Assembly (NCBI GenBank): GCA_964017065.1
Contig: OZ024784.1
Location: forward strand, 1,022,098-1,086,097
Direction of reading: 5' to 3'
From: Haliclona indistincta
Taxonomy: Eukaryota; Porifera; Demospongiae; Haplosclerida; Chalinidae
DNA: 64,000 bases
Below, piece after piece: positions 10,519-23,600 of the stretch (positions are counted from its first letter, which is position 1; every line of letters begins with the position of its first letter). The notes under the pieces are model-generated. The model was not told the origin of the DNA and ran no database searches. It saw only the letters and a program-made list of their open reading frames with translations. The position numbers and the translations under genes are program-made.

Positions 10519-12668
10519 TACATGTGTGTCAGCAAAAAAACACGGCTGTTTGCGTCTTACAGCTCGAAAATCTCCACTAAAACACTCTCTGCAGCTTCTT
10601 CACTGAATTTATAGTCCTATGAATACGTTTTCTGTGCTGGCAAGCCTTGTTCGAGCGGCTAATCCATGGCTATCTAAAGCTACGTGTTCTTGTAAGAGCA
10701 CTTTACGGTATTGTGGGTGTGTCACCCAACCTCCTATCAATGTCGATGTCCTCACTCAGTCTCACATGTACCGTACGTCAGAGCCATAAAGTAACGTGCA
10801 TGTTACAGTAATGCAGGAGTAGTCGTGTTTAGCTCCCAGCTCAGCGCACGGGTATGCGTTCATTAGAGCTCTAGTTTCTGCAGATATTATGATTTTTTCC
10901 TATCAAGCTTGTTGTTTTCAGTCAATTCCAATACAAACTGAAGTTTTTTGCAACTCTTTTCCAGTTAATTGGTTTTGGAATTTGCTGCCCATGCATAATT
11001 GTGGGAAAATCATGATTTTGATAGTCTTGCATAATCGTCTACTAATGAAACTGCAGAACGTCTCTTTAGTGATTCAGTTCATGCACAACATCACATCTAA
11101 TCACACACAGTACTACTTTCTCATCACTGATTATCGCATCCTACTCGGTGAGTGCTTCTTGAGGGATAAATGTAGGTATATCTTTGTCATCTAAGACAGA
11201 AAATGCATAAAACATTGGATTCTATGCATGTTGAATCAAACATGAAAATTGCCAAGAAAATTAATGCCTGAATAGGCTGAATTATAATTTTTTATTGGTG
11301 AGAGTGAAGAGAACAAACAAGTGGACAAACAGTACACACACCGGGGAAAAGGAACAAAATAATTTTCAGTGATAAAAGTTAGCTATTAAAATAAAAATCA
11401 TAATTTTGTATGTGCCATAATAAAAAGTTAAAGAAAATCATTAAAATTGGCTGGACTTTTATCTTTCATGTTCTGAGATAGCCTCGTACCCAGGCTCTCG
11501 GACGGGCTGCGTGGGTGGCTGCGCAGCCCGTCCAAGAGCCTGGGTACGAGGCTAGTTCTGAGACTAAGAAAGAAAACAGCAAATCCACTAAATGATTTCC
11601 AAGACTGAAGTTCTCAATCATGCCCGGGGAACAGCAGTGCACTGACTTACTTGATCAATTATTATCCTACTAGAATAGATCTTGACAAGATTAAGTATGG
11701 TGGACCCTTCACTGCATGAAGTGGAAATTGTGAAAACCTTTTCTTGTCTTGTTAGTCACTCTGTATAATGGGGTTTATTCCTGCTAAACCTATCGGTATC
11801 CTTTAATCACCAACAATGACACTCGGAGTACAGGAGAATGTCTGATATCTTCATTGTACATGTATACATTAATTTTACCATAGATAAATTAATCTATGGT
11901 TGAATGCCCCTTCCCCATATACGCTCCTGGTACGTACATAGCTGAGTTTCTTGTGTACCACCAGGTTCATGTCTTTGGGGTCTATTAGAGGAAAAGCCAT
12001 TATCCAGCCGTTTGCCTGCATAAGTTAAGAGAAAATAGATCAGGACAACCCACAAATGTGTGCACACAATCGACAGACTATCCACAACCATTATCATCAG
12101 TCTGCACTTGCAGCAAGACTGACCAGTAGCCAGACCACGTACTCCCACTATACTTTAGTGACCCATTCAGGCTATCCTCTAATAGTGTGTGAGTCATGAC
12201 ACTGTAACAGAGCCACAATGGACACTGTAGAGTTAGCCTGAGTCCTACACTGTGTGATCACCCTCTAGTGTTCTCATGTGACACTGGTTCCTGGCTGGTC
12301 ACAGTACTTGGTCTCTGCAGACTGCGCCATGTTGAGGAAGACTACACCAGTTGTAAGAGTTGTTACATTAAATTCCTGCATGTATCCTGTGTACGGCATG
12401 CTACTGCATGGCTTTTCACAATGTTGGTGAGAACTTGTGGTATTAGTAGAGGACCTGTTGTATACATTTCATTAAGGAGAGGATATCTACACCGTTTTAG
12501 GGTAATACGAGCCTCCGGAACAATAAATGAAGTTTATTATTACCAATCACATAAAAACAGTGTCAGATGCTTACCTGACACAACACAAATATTTGAATAA
12601 AAACACTGTCCTATAATTTTTTGATAGCTTTGCAACATTATAAGAACGAAACACTTCAACTGAGCATT
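10519..12668. other. Gene-free stretch left of the kinase
   Basis: I see no conserved coding sequence here. It holds an inverted repeat at 11479-11554 (arms of 33 bp with one mismatch, on tagcctcgtacccaggctct) and a block near 10800-10875 (ctcagcgcacgggtatg) similar to about 51090-51145. Part of it is probably 3' flank of the minus-strand kinase exon that ends at 12669. Confidence 0.5.
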
Positions 12669-15075
12669 CTATTTCTGTAGTTCTAGAGTGTTCTTGTGAG
12701 GTATGGGGAATTGTTGACAAGTCTGTTCCATCCTCCTCACCAGTTCTCTACTGGTGGGTCGCTGGTCAGGAGTGTCACTCAGACACTGAACAACAGTAGC
12801 ATAGAAAGGATGACGAGAACCACCCATCTGATCCAATGACCTGCGACGCTTGCCAACCTGCATTTGCTTGTTTTTGACATCTCTTGCTAAGATGGTTGAA
12901 TCTTCAACATGAGGAGCCTCTTGGTTGACCAGGTAGATGGCAAGATGACCGAATGAGAACACATCAAGCTTATCACTGTATTTTGGCGACCATGAGAGAG
13001 ACTCTGGAGACATGAAGTCAGGAGCTCCTGGACATACTGTTCTTGTTCGTTTCATTGCTACTTCTCTGTCAAACAGCTTGGCCACTCCGAGGTCAGCAAT
13101 CTTTGCTCTGAGAGACTCAGTGAGAAGCACATTGCCAGCATTGAGGTCACAATGTATGATGGGGATGGAGTGGAGGTAGGCCAGACCATAGGCCACATCT
13201 CTGAGGATCCTGGTCTTGTAAGAGAGAGGGAAGTTGGGGTATGTCTTCATGCAGTGATCAAGGTCCATGTGCATGTACTCCATGATGAGACTGATGTCTG
13301 CCTCGTCATGACCATAATGGACTCCCATGAACTGGACCACGTTAGGATGACGCAGATTGCCCAGTAGATGACATTCTTTTTTAAACTTGTCGATAGCTCC
13401 TGCTCTCTGCTCTGCTCCTACTGGCTCCTGTCCTCCTCTCCCGACCAGAATATCGTGCAGACGTTTGGCAATGCAGGGAACACCATTGACTCGTACCTCG
13501 TACACTGCACCAAAACAACCTCGTCCTCTCTCCTTGCCTTTATCTAGGTCTTCGACAGTTTTTATAGTAGTGGCTTGTTTACTTTCCTTCAAAAAGGAAA
13601 TGAGTTACCAATAATTATGGTAGGTCAAGAAGATGACAAACAATAAAACAGAAAATTCAGATTATAATATATGTACGTACTGTTTGTATGCTATCAGACA
13701 CATCTTCTGAGAAGTTAATTAATTTTAATAAACCACCAAAGGTGTGAATGCCTTGGTGTATGCTGGCATTGTAAGCAAGTGTAGATACAAAAAATTAAGC
13801 ATCAAAGCATTACCATGTATGGAAGCATGCAAAGTTACTAGCATATCCATGAAACGAGTAGGCAAGCAGCAGTTCATGGCAACAGAAACAGCTGTACAAG
13901 CTGTTGTATGGAAGCCAGAGCTCAAGCTTTGTACAGAACCTTACGTGTAACTGGGTGTGATTGTAACTCTTGTTGCTCGCTCTGACTGTAGAACAGCTAT
14001 ATTGAACCCTTCACTCGAAAGTTTCAGTTCACTATTGCCTATGTAGTTGTGCGAGTTGTACTATCACAGATCAAGCCTTTAAGTTGCACTAGGAGTTTAT
14101 CATTCCAAGGAGTGTACAACTTTGAATAGTGTAGTGGTAATAGCACAAAATTATCCGACGCTTGGTGCGTTGAAAAAACTTCCTTATTAGGCAGTTTTGT
14201 ATGAGCCATACGGTCACTCATGCACACACGCTGTACTAGGGCTATTCATATAAATCTTGCACGCAATATAGCGGCCCATTTATTTTCTGCTGTTTCACGA
14301 TTGTACGTTCCTTGGAATAACAAGCTCTGTGCACTGTAGACATTTTGTCTATGAAGAAGGGCTACGGCTGAGTGCTCGCAATGGCTGTTTCGCTAAGCAA
14401 ACAAAGATTTTAGCCTTCAATAGCAAATCTGACAAATTTTGATTTTCATAAATTACTATCGAGTGTGTAGTGAGTGTGTACACACACACACATGTACGCA
14501 ATGAACAGACAGCTGGATGACTCTGTGGTTCCGCCCACCAAGGCATAAAAGCAAACAGAGTAGACTATTACTCGTAGGGCTGCTTTGGGTAGCTCTTTCC
14601 CAAATAGCTCACCTGCTTCAATTGAAAATTGCTTCTCTCTAATTCTATGCACTGTGTTGCAATACGCTCCAAATCATTCTGTAGCCTGTCAGCTCTACTA
14701 ACAGTTCTTTCCATCTGAGTAAACACCAACAAGTTCACAACTCAATAACAGAGTGACAACAGCAGTCACCTCATGACTCAATAACCTCAACTGACTATTC
14801 AGTCCATCAATACTTAGTTGTTTTTCCTCAACTCTCTTCTTCTCCTCCTCAACCTTCTTCTTCTCTTCCTCTAGCTCTTTCTTACTAATATCCATCTGTT
14901 TCTTGTAGGCTATTATTTGACTCTGAGAGATCTGGTAATCTTCTTGTAACTGTTGGCTCCTATCCATTGTAGTAGCTTTCTCCCTATCTAGCTCTCTAAT
15001 CTTAGCCTGTAGTCTATTGACTTCAGCTGCTGTCATTTCTCCATGAGAATATTCTCTTGAGATGTCTTGTTGATC
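12669..15075 (-). CDS. Coiled-coil plus TKL-type kinase exons; candidate 3' end of a VPS41 fusion
   Basis: Three exons: 15075-14770 (102 residues) and 14714-14613 (34), both coiled coil, then 13586-12669 (kinase, 305). All junctions are phase 0. The first exon shares QEDYQISQSQIIAYKKQ with the two UBAN genes of this window, but its UBAN core is replaced. The kinase keeps the glycine loop (GRGCFGAV) and the lysine (CIAKRL). HRD is changed to HCD (HCDLNAGN), and DLG stands for DFG. Compared with the paralogue at 29294, a TGG codon has become TAG, cutting off the NAQLK tail that is still readable downstream. No start codon precedes the first exon: it opens at an acceptor 61 bases after the last VPS41 exon, in a compatible phase. 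It is either the 3' half of a fusion or a decaying paralogue. Confidence 0.7.
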
Positions 15076-15136
15076 CTGCCGTATGTAATAGTAAAACCGA
15101 GTCATCATCATCTGTCCATACAATAGTTTACTGTAC

Positions 15137-16125
15137 CTCTGACTCCAAAAGATGCAGATTTTTGGAAGATTCTGAGAACTCAGGAAGAGTCTTCAATAAA
15201 AATCCTGCAACAGTAAGGACAGTCACACAACTATTGGCATGCAGTTTGACACACCTGGTATATTTTTTGATAGTTGTATGAATGTGACCCACAGCTCTTC
15301 ATCATCTCTCTCTCTCACGAACTGGATCGCTTGATTAAGATCGTACAGCTTGCCCACTATGATCTCCAGAGAAGCTTTAGGGTTACCCATGCGGTCTGTG
15401 GAGTAAGTAAGGATAATGGTATAGCTCTAGCTAGCTAGCTGGATACCTAGTAGGAACACCGTTCCATCATACAGCTCCCTGGACTCACATACCTCCAGTG
15501 CCTGCATTGAAGACAAATATCTAATAACTGTTACCACACACAACTTGACACCTTCTATGCACCATGCACCAAAGCCTAATTCACAATGAGTTGTATTGAC
15601 AGCATTGCATCGCAATTCATCTCTATCCTCGCGATGCAACATCAAAAATATATGCGTTGCAACACAATACGCCGCACAGGTTAGCAGTGTGCATGCTGTG
15701 ACAAGTTGCTCTTGCACTAACCCATTGTGAACTAGGCTTAAGCAGTACAGTGGAACCTCTCTAAGGCGGACACCATTGGGACTAATAAAATTGTCCATTA
15801 TAGAGAGGTGTCCTCTGGTCAGGGGTTTATTATACATTGTGTGGGTTATATTTGGGATTCGATCAGTAAGTGTCCATTAGGGGTGTCCTCTGGAGAGGGG
15901 TGTCCACTAAGAAGGGTTCCACTGTATCTAACTGCCTCATATACATGCAGAGAGTCAAAGAGAGTACAAGCTGTAAACACAGACTAACCTTTTGCAGAGG
16001 AATATCATCACATGCTCTTAAAAATGGCAACAGTTTCTTCCTATCGTAGTCAGCGTACAGCTCTACTTGTATCTGATGGAACTCACTGCCAGCCTTAGGA
16101 TCACGGTCAAACAGTGTATCAAGAT

Positions 16126-16210
<85 letters not shown>

Positions 16211-16668
16211 GAGAGGAAGAGAGGGAGTGAGTGAGTGAGCGAGCGAGCGAGCGAGCAAGAAAGGCTCTTACTCTGTGCAGAAAATATTCACGATTCTGTT
16301 CATTCTTGAAGGATTCCAATTTTCTGACTACTCTGATCGGCTAGACAGACAAAAAACCAAGACATTGAACACAGCACACATTATATTGCACACAGCACTC
16401 AATATATTGCACACAACACGCATTATATTGCACACAACACTCATTATATCCACTAACTGGTATGCAATCTGATATTCTGAAATCAACCAGCAGCTCAACT
16501 GTCTTCTCAACATGCTGAGAGTAAAGCATTGATCACGACAAGGTCAACTCACACACGTGATGTGCACTAACCTCTTCTCCTAGCTTCATGAGATATCTGA
16601 GATTCTCCAACAGAACTGTGTGTAGCCTTCTCTTACGAATCAAATCAAGTACCTCCATATCACCCAAT

Positions 16669-16727
<59 letters not shown>

Positions 16728-19700
16728 ATTTAGCAATTTCTCCTAGAAGCACAATTCTTCAATGTCCTAACTGTCGTCTTTCTAACCTGAGGTACATCTC
16801 TAGTGCTTTATCTGGTTCTTCCATGTCTTCATGACTACAGGAAGAGGAGGATGTACACCATTACTACCACACACAGTGAGCCTCACAGCTTAGCCTTGAC
16901 CTTGAGGAGATTTTGATTATCAGGATCACTTTTCAACCGATCCTATATATAAGAGAGAGAAGAGTAGGGAGAGATCTACCACCTGATTTTCAGCTAACAG
17001 CTGACCTACCACAATTCAAATACACACCTCCACCCTGTATAAAGGCTGGCGACTTACGACCTGACATAATCTACAGGTCAGAGTCTCAAAAGTCCGTCGT
17101 GATTGTAGAATTGACCATCTGCTATGACACACTATACTCCTCAGCGCACGAGCAGAAAAAAGTCAAATACAAATAACTTTTACACCACCCTCAAACGCTT
17201 GGCTACAAAGCAAATCTCGTCACCCTCCAAATAGGCTCAAGGGGTTTCGTTTCATATCTGCAGACACCATCAAATCCCTAATTTCTCTGACACCAGGAAA
17301 AAACAACAAACAAAAGGTCTCCTCAAGTTCTTATAAAAACAGTCATCACCGAATCCTATGACATTTACAAGTCTAAGAACATTACAAACTTGCCTCTATC
17401 ACATTCCTAATTGTAGTTCTGTATTATTATATCTCATCATCATACACACACACACGTGTTAGACCCATGAATTTATGCGCTATGTTTTTGTAGAACATAC
17501 AGACACTTTCAGGACTAAGTCTAACCCTCCACTTTTGTATATTGTAACCCTCATTGTCATTAAAAGTTGGAGATCCAAAAAAGAGAGAGCTGTTGTATAC
17601 CTTCACAGCGTTCATGATGACTCTGGTGTTGTAAAGATCAGACGGCCAGTCCACAATGAGTTGATGAAGTGTCTATTACCAAACACAACAGTGAACATAA
17701 TGGAGTGAGAGAGGGAGTGAGTGAGAGAGGGTGTGAGTGAGTGAGTGAGTGAGTGAGTGAGTGAGTGAGTGAGTGAGTGAGTGAGTGAGTATGTGTGTGT
17801 GGCTGTGTGCGCTCCGTACTTACTAAAGTGTTGTTGAAGAGAAAATGATTCAACACCATCTCATACACAGGTTCATTTAGCTTGGGTTCCTTCTTGGGAA
17901 TGAATGGTAGAATAGCCTGGAAGAAAAGACAGGAGAGAAGGAGAGAAGGACAGAGAGAGAGAGAGAGAAGGAGAGAGAGAGCGTGTGTGTAGGGATATGA
18001 TAGAAGAGGACAGCAGGATAGTTATACCGGTAGCTGTCCGTGTTCCATGAAGCTGTACATCACATCTTCCCAGCGCTGGCCATCATTGGGACCAAGAAAG
18101 TCATGACACTTCCTAAAGAACACATAACCAGATCAGTACATGAATATTCATCAAGAGCTAACCGAGCGGCTTCATAGAAGTGTCCTGTCTTGATCAGATG
18201 ATAGATGTACATTAGTCCTGCATGCTACAACAATGAATGTGATTACACAGCACAGATGCCACAGAGCCGTGTGTGTGTTTGTGTGTTTATTTAATTACCT
18301 CTCGTTTTCCAGGAGCTAGTAGACGAAGATTATCAGGATTTTCAGCAAAATTCACAGCATCCTAAACAATAGAACATGGCACACACAGTGGTATAGGAAC
18401 ATATGGCACACACAGTGGTATAGGCCACATATGACACACAGTGGTATAGGAACATGGCACACACAGTGGTATAGGAACAGATCACACACAGTGGTATAGC
18501 TAGGCCACATGACACACACAGTGGTATAGGAACATGGCACACACAGTGGTATAGGAACAGATCACACACAATGGTATAGGAACAGATCACACACAATGGT
18601 ATAGGAACAGATCACACACAATGGTATAAGAACAGATCACACACAATGGTATAGGAACAGATCACACACAATGGTATAGGAACAGATCACACACAATGGT
18701 ATAGGAACAGATCACACACAATGGTATAGGAACAGATCACACACAATGGTATAGGAACAGATGACACACAATGGTATAGGAACAGATCACACACAATGGT
18801 ATATAGCTGTCTGATCTACAGTGTAGGAACATGGCACACACAATGATATGGGGCAAGATACAATGGTACAGAACACAGATTTACCGAGAACTTTTCCTTC
18901 TTGAGGAGCCATTCCACATGATCGTTGGCGTCACGTTTCTAATATATCACAAGTCAGTATGGGTGTGGTGGTTGGGTTATACATTAGTGGCTACTTACCT
19001 GTGCTTGAATTATATCAATTGGAGTGAGTACATAGAACTTGTCCTCATCTCCAGTAGATACACACTCTGTAGTGATATAACACAAGCAAGTCAACATTTT
19101 TAGCTTATTGTTTATCAAACAAGTCTACATCAATTATCATGCTTCTTGCAGTGATGAAACTAAAGGAGCTAGAGCTAGACTTTTAAGAGAAATCCAGCTA
19201 GTAGAGCTAGCTGCACTAATATGTTCAGTCTCTGTTGTATGATAGAGGATTATCAGAGACTGAATGACACTCAATGCTTTTCACTTCAGCATTGCCCTGC
19301 CTGTTAATATCCAGACATACCTAGATGGTATTCCTTGCAGTGACAGAAGGCGTAACCTCGTGGGAGGAGCTTATCATTGGTGACCTCATTGGGCTGGTTA
19401 AACTCCTCCTTCTCCTGGTTATACTTACCAGGTGGTATAACCACTAGGTGGGGGGCTGGGACCTTTCCCTCCTTCTGTATGGGAAGAAAATTAGGTCTGA
19501 CCGTCTGAACACACATAAGAGTGCTGATAGAAGAAGTAATTTAACGTGTAATGTAGTATTAGGATGCACAGATATCTGTTGTACATGCTTTCTCACACAA
19601 GAACATGTCATCGTGTTTCACTAGCATGCAATCATATTTCATTTCTTACAATAATTTATTGAAAGCAGTAATACATTGTGGTTAGCTTACTGTTGCTATG

Positions 19701-20595
19701 GTTTGGTCCACTTTAGCATCATAACCAAGCACAACCTGTATAGTGTGAGTTAAGATTATACCATACCATCACTATGGTTACCATGTTCCACTGTGAACCA
19801 TCTTGTATCGGCACTACTCCACACACTAGGTACTCCGGGAATACATTCTGACAAGCTAGACAGACTTGTCAAATGCATGTCATGTGACCACTTACTGATA
19901 GCTATGTGTTTCTTTGGTTTCCTGAGCATAAGATCACTGATATTAGCCGCTTCAGAGTCCTTGACTTCAGCAACCTACAGCAAGAGGAGTGAGTAAGCGA
20001 GTGAGAGAGAGAGAAAGGGAATGAGAGTGAATGAGTGAGGGAGTGAGTGAGTAAGTGAGTGAGAGTAAGAGAGGGGGTGAGTGAGTGAGTGAGCGAGTAA
20101 GTGAGTGAGAGAGAGAGAGAGAAAGGGAGTGAGAGAGCGAGAGAGAAAGGGAGTGAGAGAGTGAGTGAGTGAGTGAGTAAGGGAGTGAGGGCGTGAGTGA
20201 GTGAGTGAGTGAGTGAGTGAGTGAGTGAGTGATCGATCATGAGTGCAAGCAAATGAATGACTGTGGATGATTGAGTGAATTCCCACCTTCACTAAATGTC
20301 CTCTTCCTACTAGCAGTGTTCCAACTCTAGCCCAGCACAGACTGCACGGTAGAGTCACTGGACTGTGTTCAAGGTATAACAAGTCACACATCAACTTATG
20401 TGACACTCACCTTTCCTCTTCATATGACACATATGTGATAATGTACTTGAGAGCAGTATCATATACAAACACGCCCTTCAGAGATAGAGATAATACGAAG
20501 TTATCAATATCAAACAGACACACACACAAACACACACGCACGCACACACACACGCGCACGCACACACACACACGCGCACACACACACACACACAC

Positions 20596-20634
<39 letters not shown>

Positions 20635-23600
20635 CACACACCAGGGCCATATTCTAGGATTGGAAAATAAAAGAATTAGAGCATACCACGTGACCTCCAT
20701 CCTATTGGATTGCTCGAAAAGTGTCACCTGCCGGCACATTATATCGCGTAATGCACACTTTTCCAAGCACTAAGTTCTTAACGCACACTTCGAGGTGCGC
20801 CGGTTGGGCACAAGTTCACAGAGGTCACTTTGTAAGCTTTGAAACAGTTAGGTCACACTGTGGCAGTGTATTACACAGTTATAAAACCACTCGGGCGTGC
20901 CAATAACAGTCTCGAATGCAGATATTGCACTCACCTTCATCAGCTCGACCATTATTGACCACGCCCTCGTGCTTTTGTAATACACTGCATGCAAAATGTG
21001 ATCTAACTATTACTTAATAGATGCACTAAATTAACTAATATTAATACAATATTCAGTAGCACATAATTTTCATTTGTTTGCTGATTATGCACAACAAGAA
21101 CGGTTGAGCAGGGATATTTAGTAACTGATGGTGGAAAAGAGTCATCACACTTTGGTAGGAGAGAGTTAGCTGTCCTATGACCCTAAACCCACCATTGAAC
21201 ACACATCTACGCATACCTTTTCATTAGCCCAGGCTAGGTAGTTGTTTCGCCATCTCATAATACTCACAATACCATACCCACTTTGCAGCTCATGAGACTT
21301 AGTACCAAACAACAACCAGCGTTTTTCACCAGGCTCTACCCACAAGACCTGTAGAAGCAAACAATGTAATGAATGATGGCTTGGTAGCTTTATAACAGCT
21401 ATAGTTAGGATAGCACCTGATCAAACTAACTCTGAAATTACATGTAGCTGCAGCAATGATATAGCGAAGTACAATCACTCTATGGGCATGTCTGCTAATA
21501 CTATGTCAGCAATAATGGTGCAGCGGGAGACAAAAATTCTCAGCTTTGGTATCAGTAGTAAAAGGAACATAAAAGAGAAGGAGCATCCAACAAATTAAAG
21601 TCTAGCGGTTGCGCTGCAAAACCTTCATCATACGGAACATAAGACGGCGGTCGTGGTTCTGGCCGAACGCTCGCTTCTAGAGGAGCAAGATGAACTATAA
21701 TCATACACTAGCATCAGCTAACTGTCAAAACAGACTGAGATATTATTTTAAATGTCTGACAAACAATTCTAGTACAGACGCGATTCTACGATGGGGCTGA
21801 GGGTGCGCGAGCACCCCCCTCCTCTCCTGTAGATAGCTTGTTATTATGTTGTATGTTGGCCAGCGCAACGCGATTGTTAACTCTCGAACATTTACAACAT
21901 ATACGGTAAATACGTAACATAAAAAATAGCTGCCCAGCACCCATCTGTCCTCATTCCTAGAATCGCCACTGCTAGTAGGCCACACAAAGTTACCTTACTG
22001 CTACTATTATTAGCGGGTACTAATTTTAGTGAATTTAGCGATGACATCAAAAATAGTACACGCCAAATTGTATTACATAGTTTAGAAATTTTAAGGAAAC
22101 GCTAAAACTTTTAGCGTTTTTTAACTTTTACTTGCCAGTTCAAAGCTTTGTAAAATCACTAAATTTGGTACCCATCAATAATAGTGACCTTAAGGTAATT
22201 TTCTGTTTCTGGTTCAACCAGTTGAATAAAATGACCAGGCAACCAGGCTTTATATATTTTTTAATTAAACGTAGTCCAAACACATCATGTTATCCTACAG
22301 GCTTTGTTCATTGTAAGGTACATTTAAGGTCATAATTATTGACTACCACGGACCATGAACATTGACAAGACAGGCAAAAAACATGTACATTGACCTTCAA
22401 AAAAATTGACCAGCAAGATACCAGAAACATAAAAATAAATTGAATTATACTTTGCTGTTATTGTGTCATAATATTGCCCTTGATTCCATTGATGTTCAAC
22501 AAATAATGTAGACTACTAATGACAACATACCTTGTCAGAACCAGTGACAAACACTCTTGGGGTCACCTTGTTAAACTGAGGATGAATAGCAACCGACTAT
22601 AGAAAAAAACCAACTATCAAAAACTTTCAAGAACCCAAGAGATAAGTATAACTACATTGTACATCTACACAGTAATGGTGCAGAAATTAAGCAATAAAGT
22701 ATTATTTCATGAAGCCATACTTCCAAGGCGCCGACAGTGAATTGGATACAGTGCACAGAGTGCAAATAAATCCCTTTGATGTTTGATACAACGCACTATG
22801 GTTTTCAACAGAATCAACGCCTACAGTAGTGGCAGTAGATACTTATTCCTGTGCTTTTGTTAGCAGCAAAAATCTTGCTACTATTGGTCGATGTCACTGA
22901 CTACTGAAAAGAACGTTCCCGATTCTTTTGGGACGAGCAAAAAGAGCAAATCGTTGCACTTACCTTCGTAGCAATAATATTATTACAACGCTTTCTTCGA
23001 CACCAAATGCGAGAGGGTTGTCACAGAAATTCTGAACTTGCCTAGCCAGAACTCAGCGGCTAGAGACAACAAGCTTCATACCTGGCAATTGACCTTTCGA
23101 CAAGAATCTATTTCCAACAACCAGGCTTACTTATTAGCAATGTGTATTTTGAAAAAGGAAAGTTTCCTAGTGTAGCCATCGATCACAACCAAGCTAGAAG
23201 CTACAGAAAGAACCGCGAGGGTGTAATAACTAATACTTACAAATTTCTGTTACTTCCTATACCAGTTCTAAATTTGCTATTTTTTATGATATCATTGCTA
23301 AATTCAGGACAAGTCATGTCTCACTTTTTGAGGACGATCAAATGGCATGACAGTGTCATGCTGGCTGATAGACAACCCAATGATGGAAACCTGTTAGTGT
23401 CAACAGCATCATGGAGAAAGAAAAATATATATTAGACACACCTTCCCATCATCTGAGCAACAAGCAATGAATTCTCCATCTTCATCAATTGAGATTTGGT
23501 TGACTGAAGCAGAATGCTATTTATGGAGAGGAGAGACTGTATAACACTATAGCACTGCACATAACAATTCCTCCTCCATTGGTGCATACATACAATAGCC

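Noticed and set aside
13152..13614. Plus-strand frames opposite the kinase exon, repeated at 29808-30389 and 61488-61943
   Set aside because: They are antisense shadows that recur only because the kinase exons are near-identical.
16119..16319. Ser/Leu repeat protein
   Set aside because: It is translation of the (GA)n microsatellite next to a real VPS41 exon.
23142..23435. 97-residue plus-strand frame inside VPS41
   Set aside because: It runs antisense across a confirmed VPS41 exon (23390-23325) and its intron; no homology is recognised.
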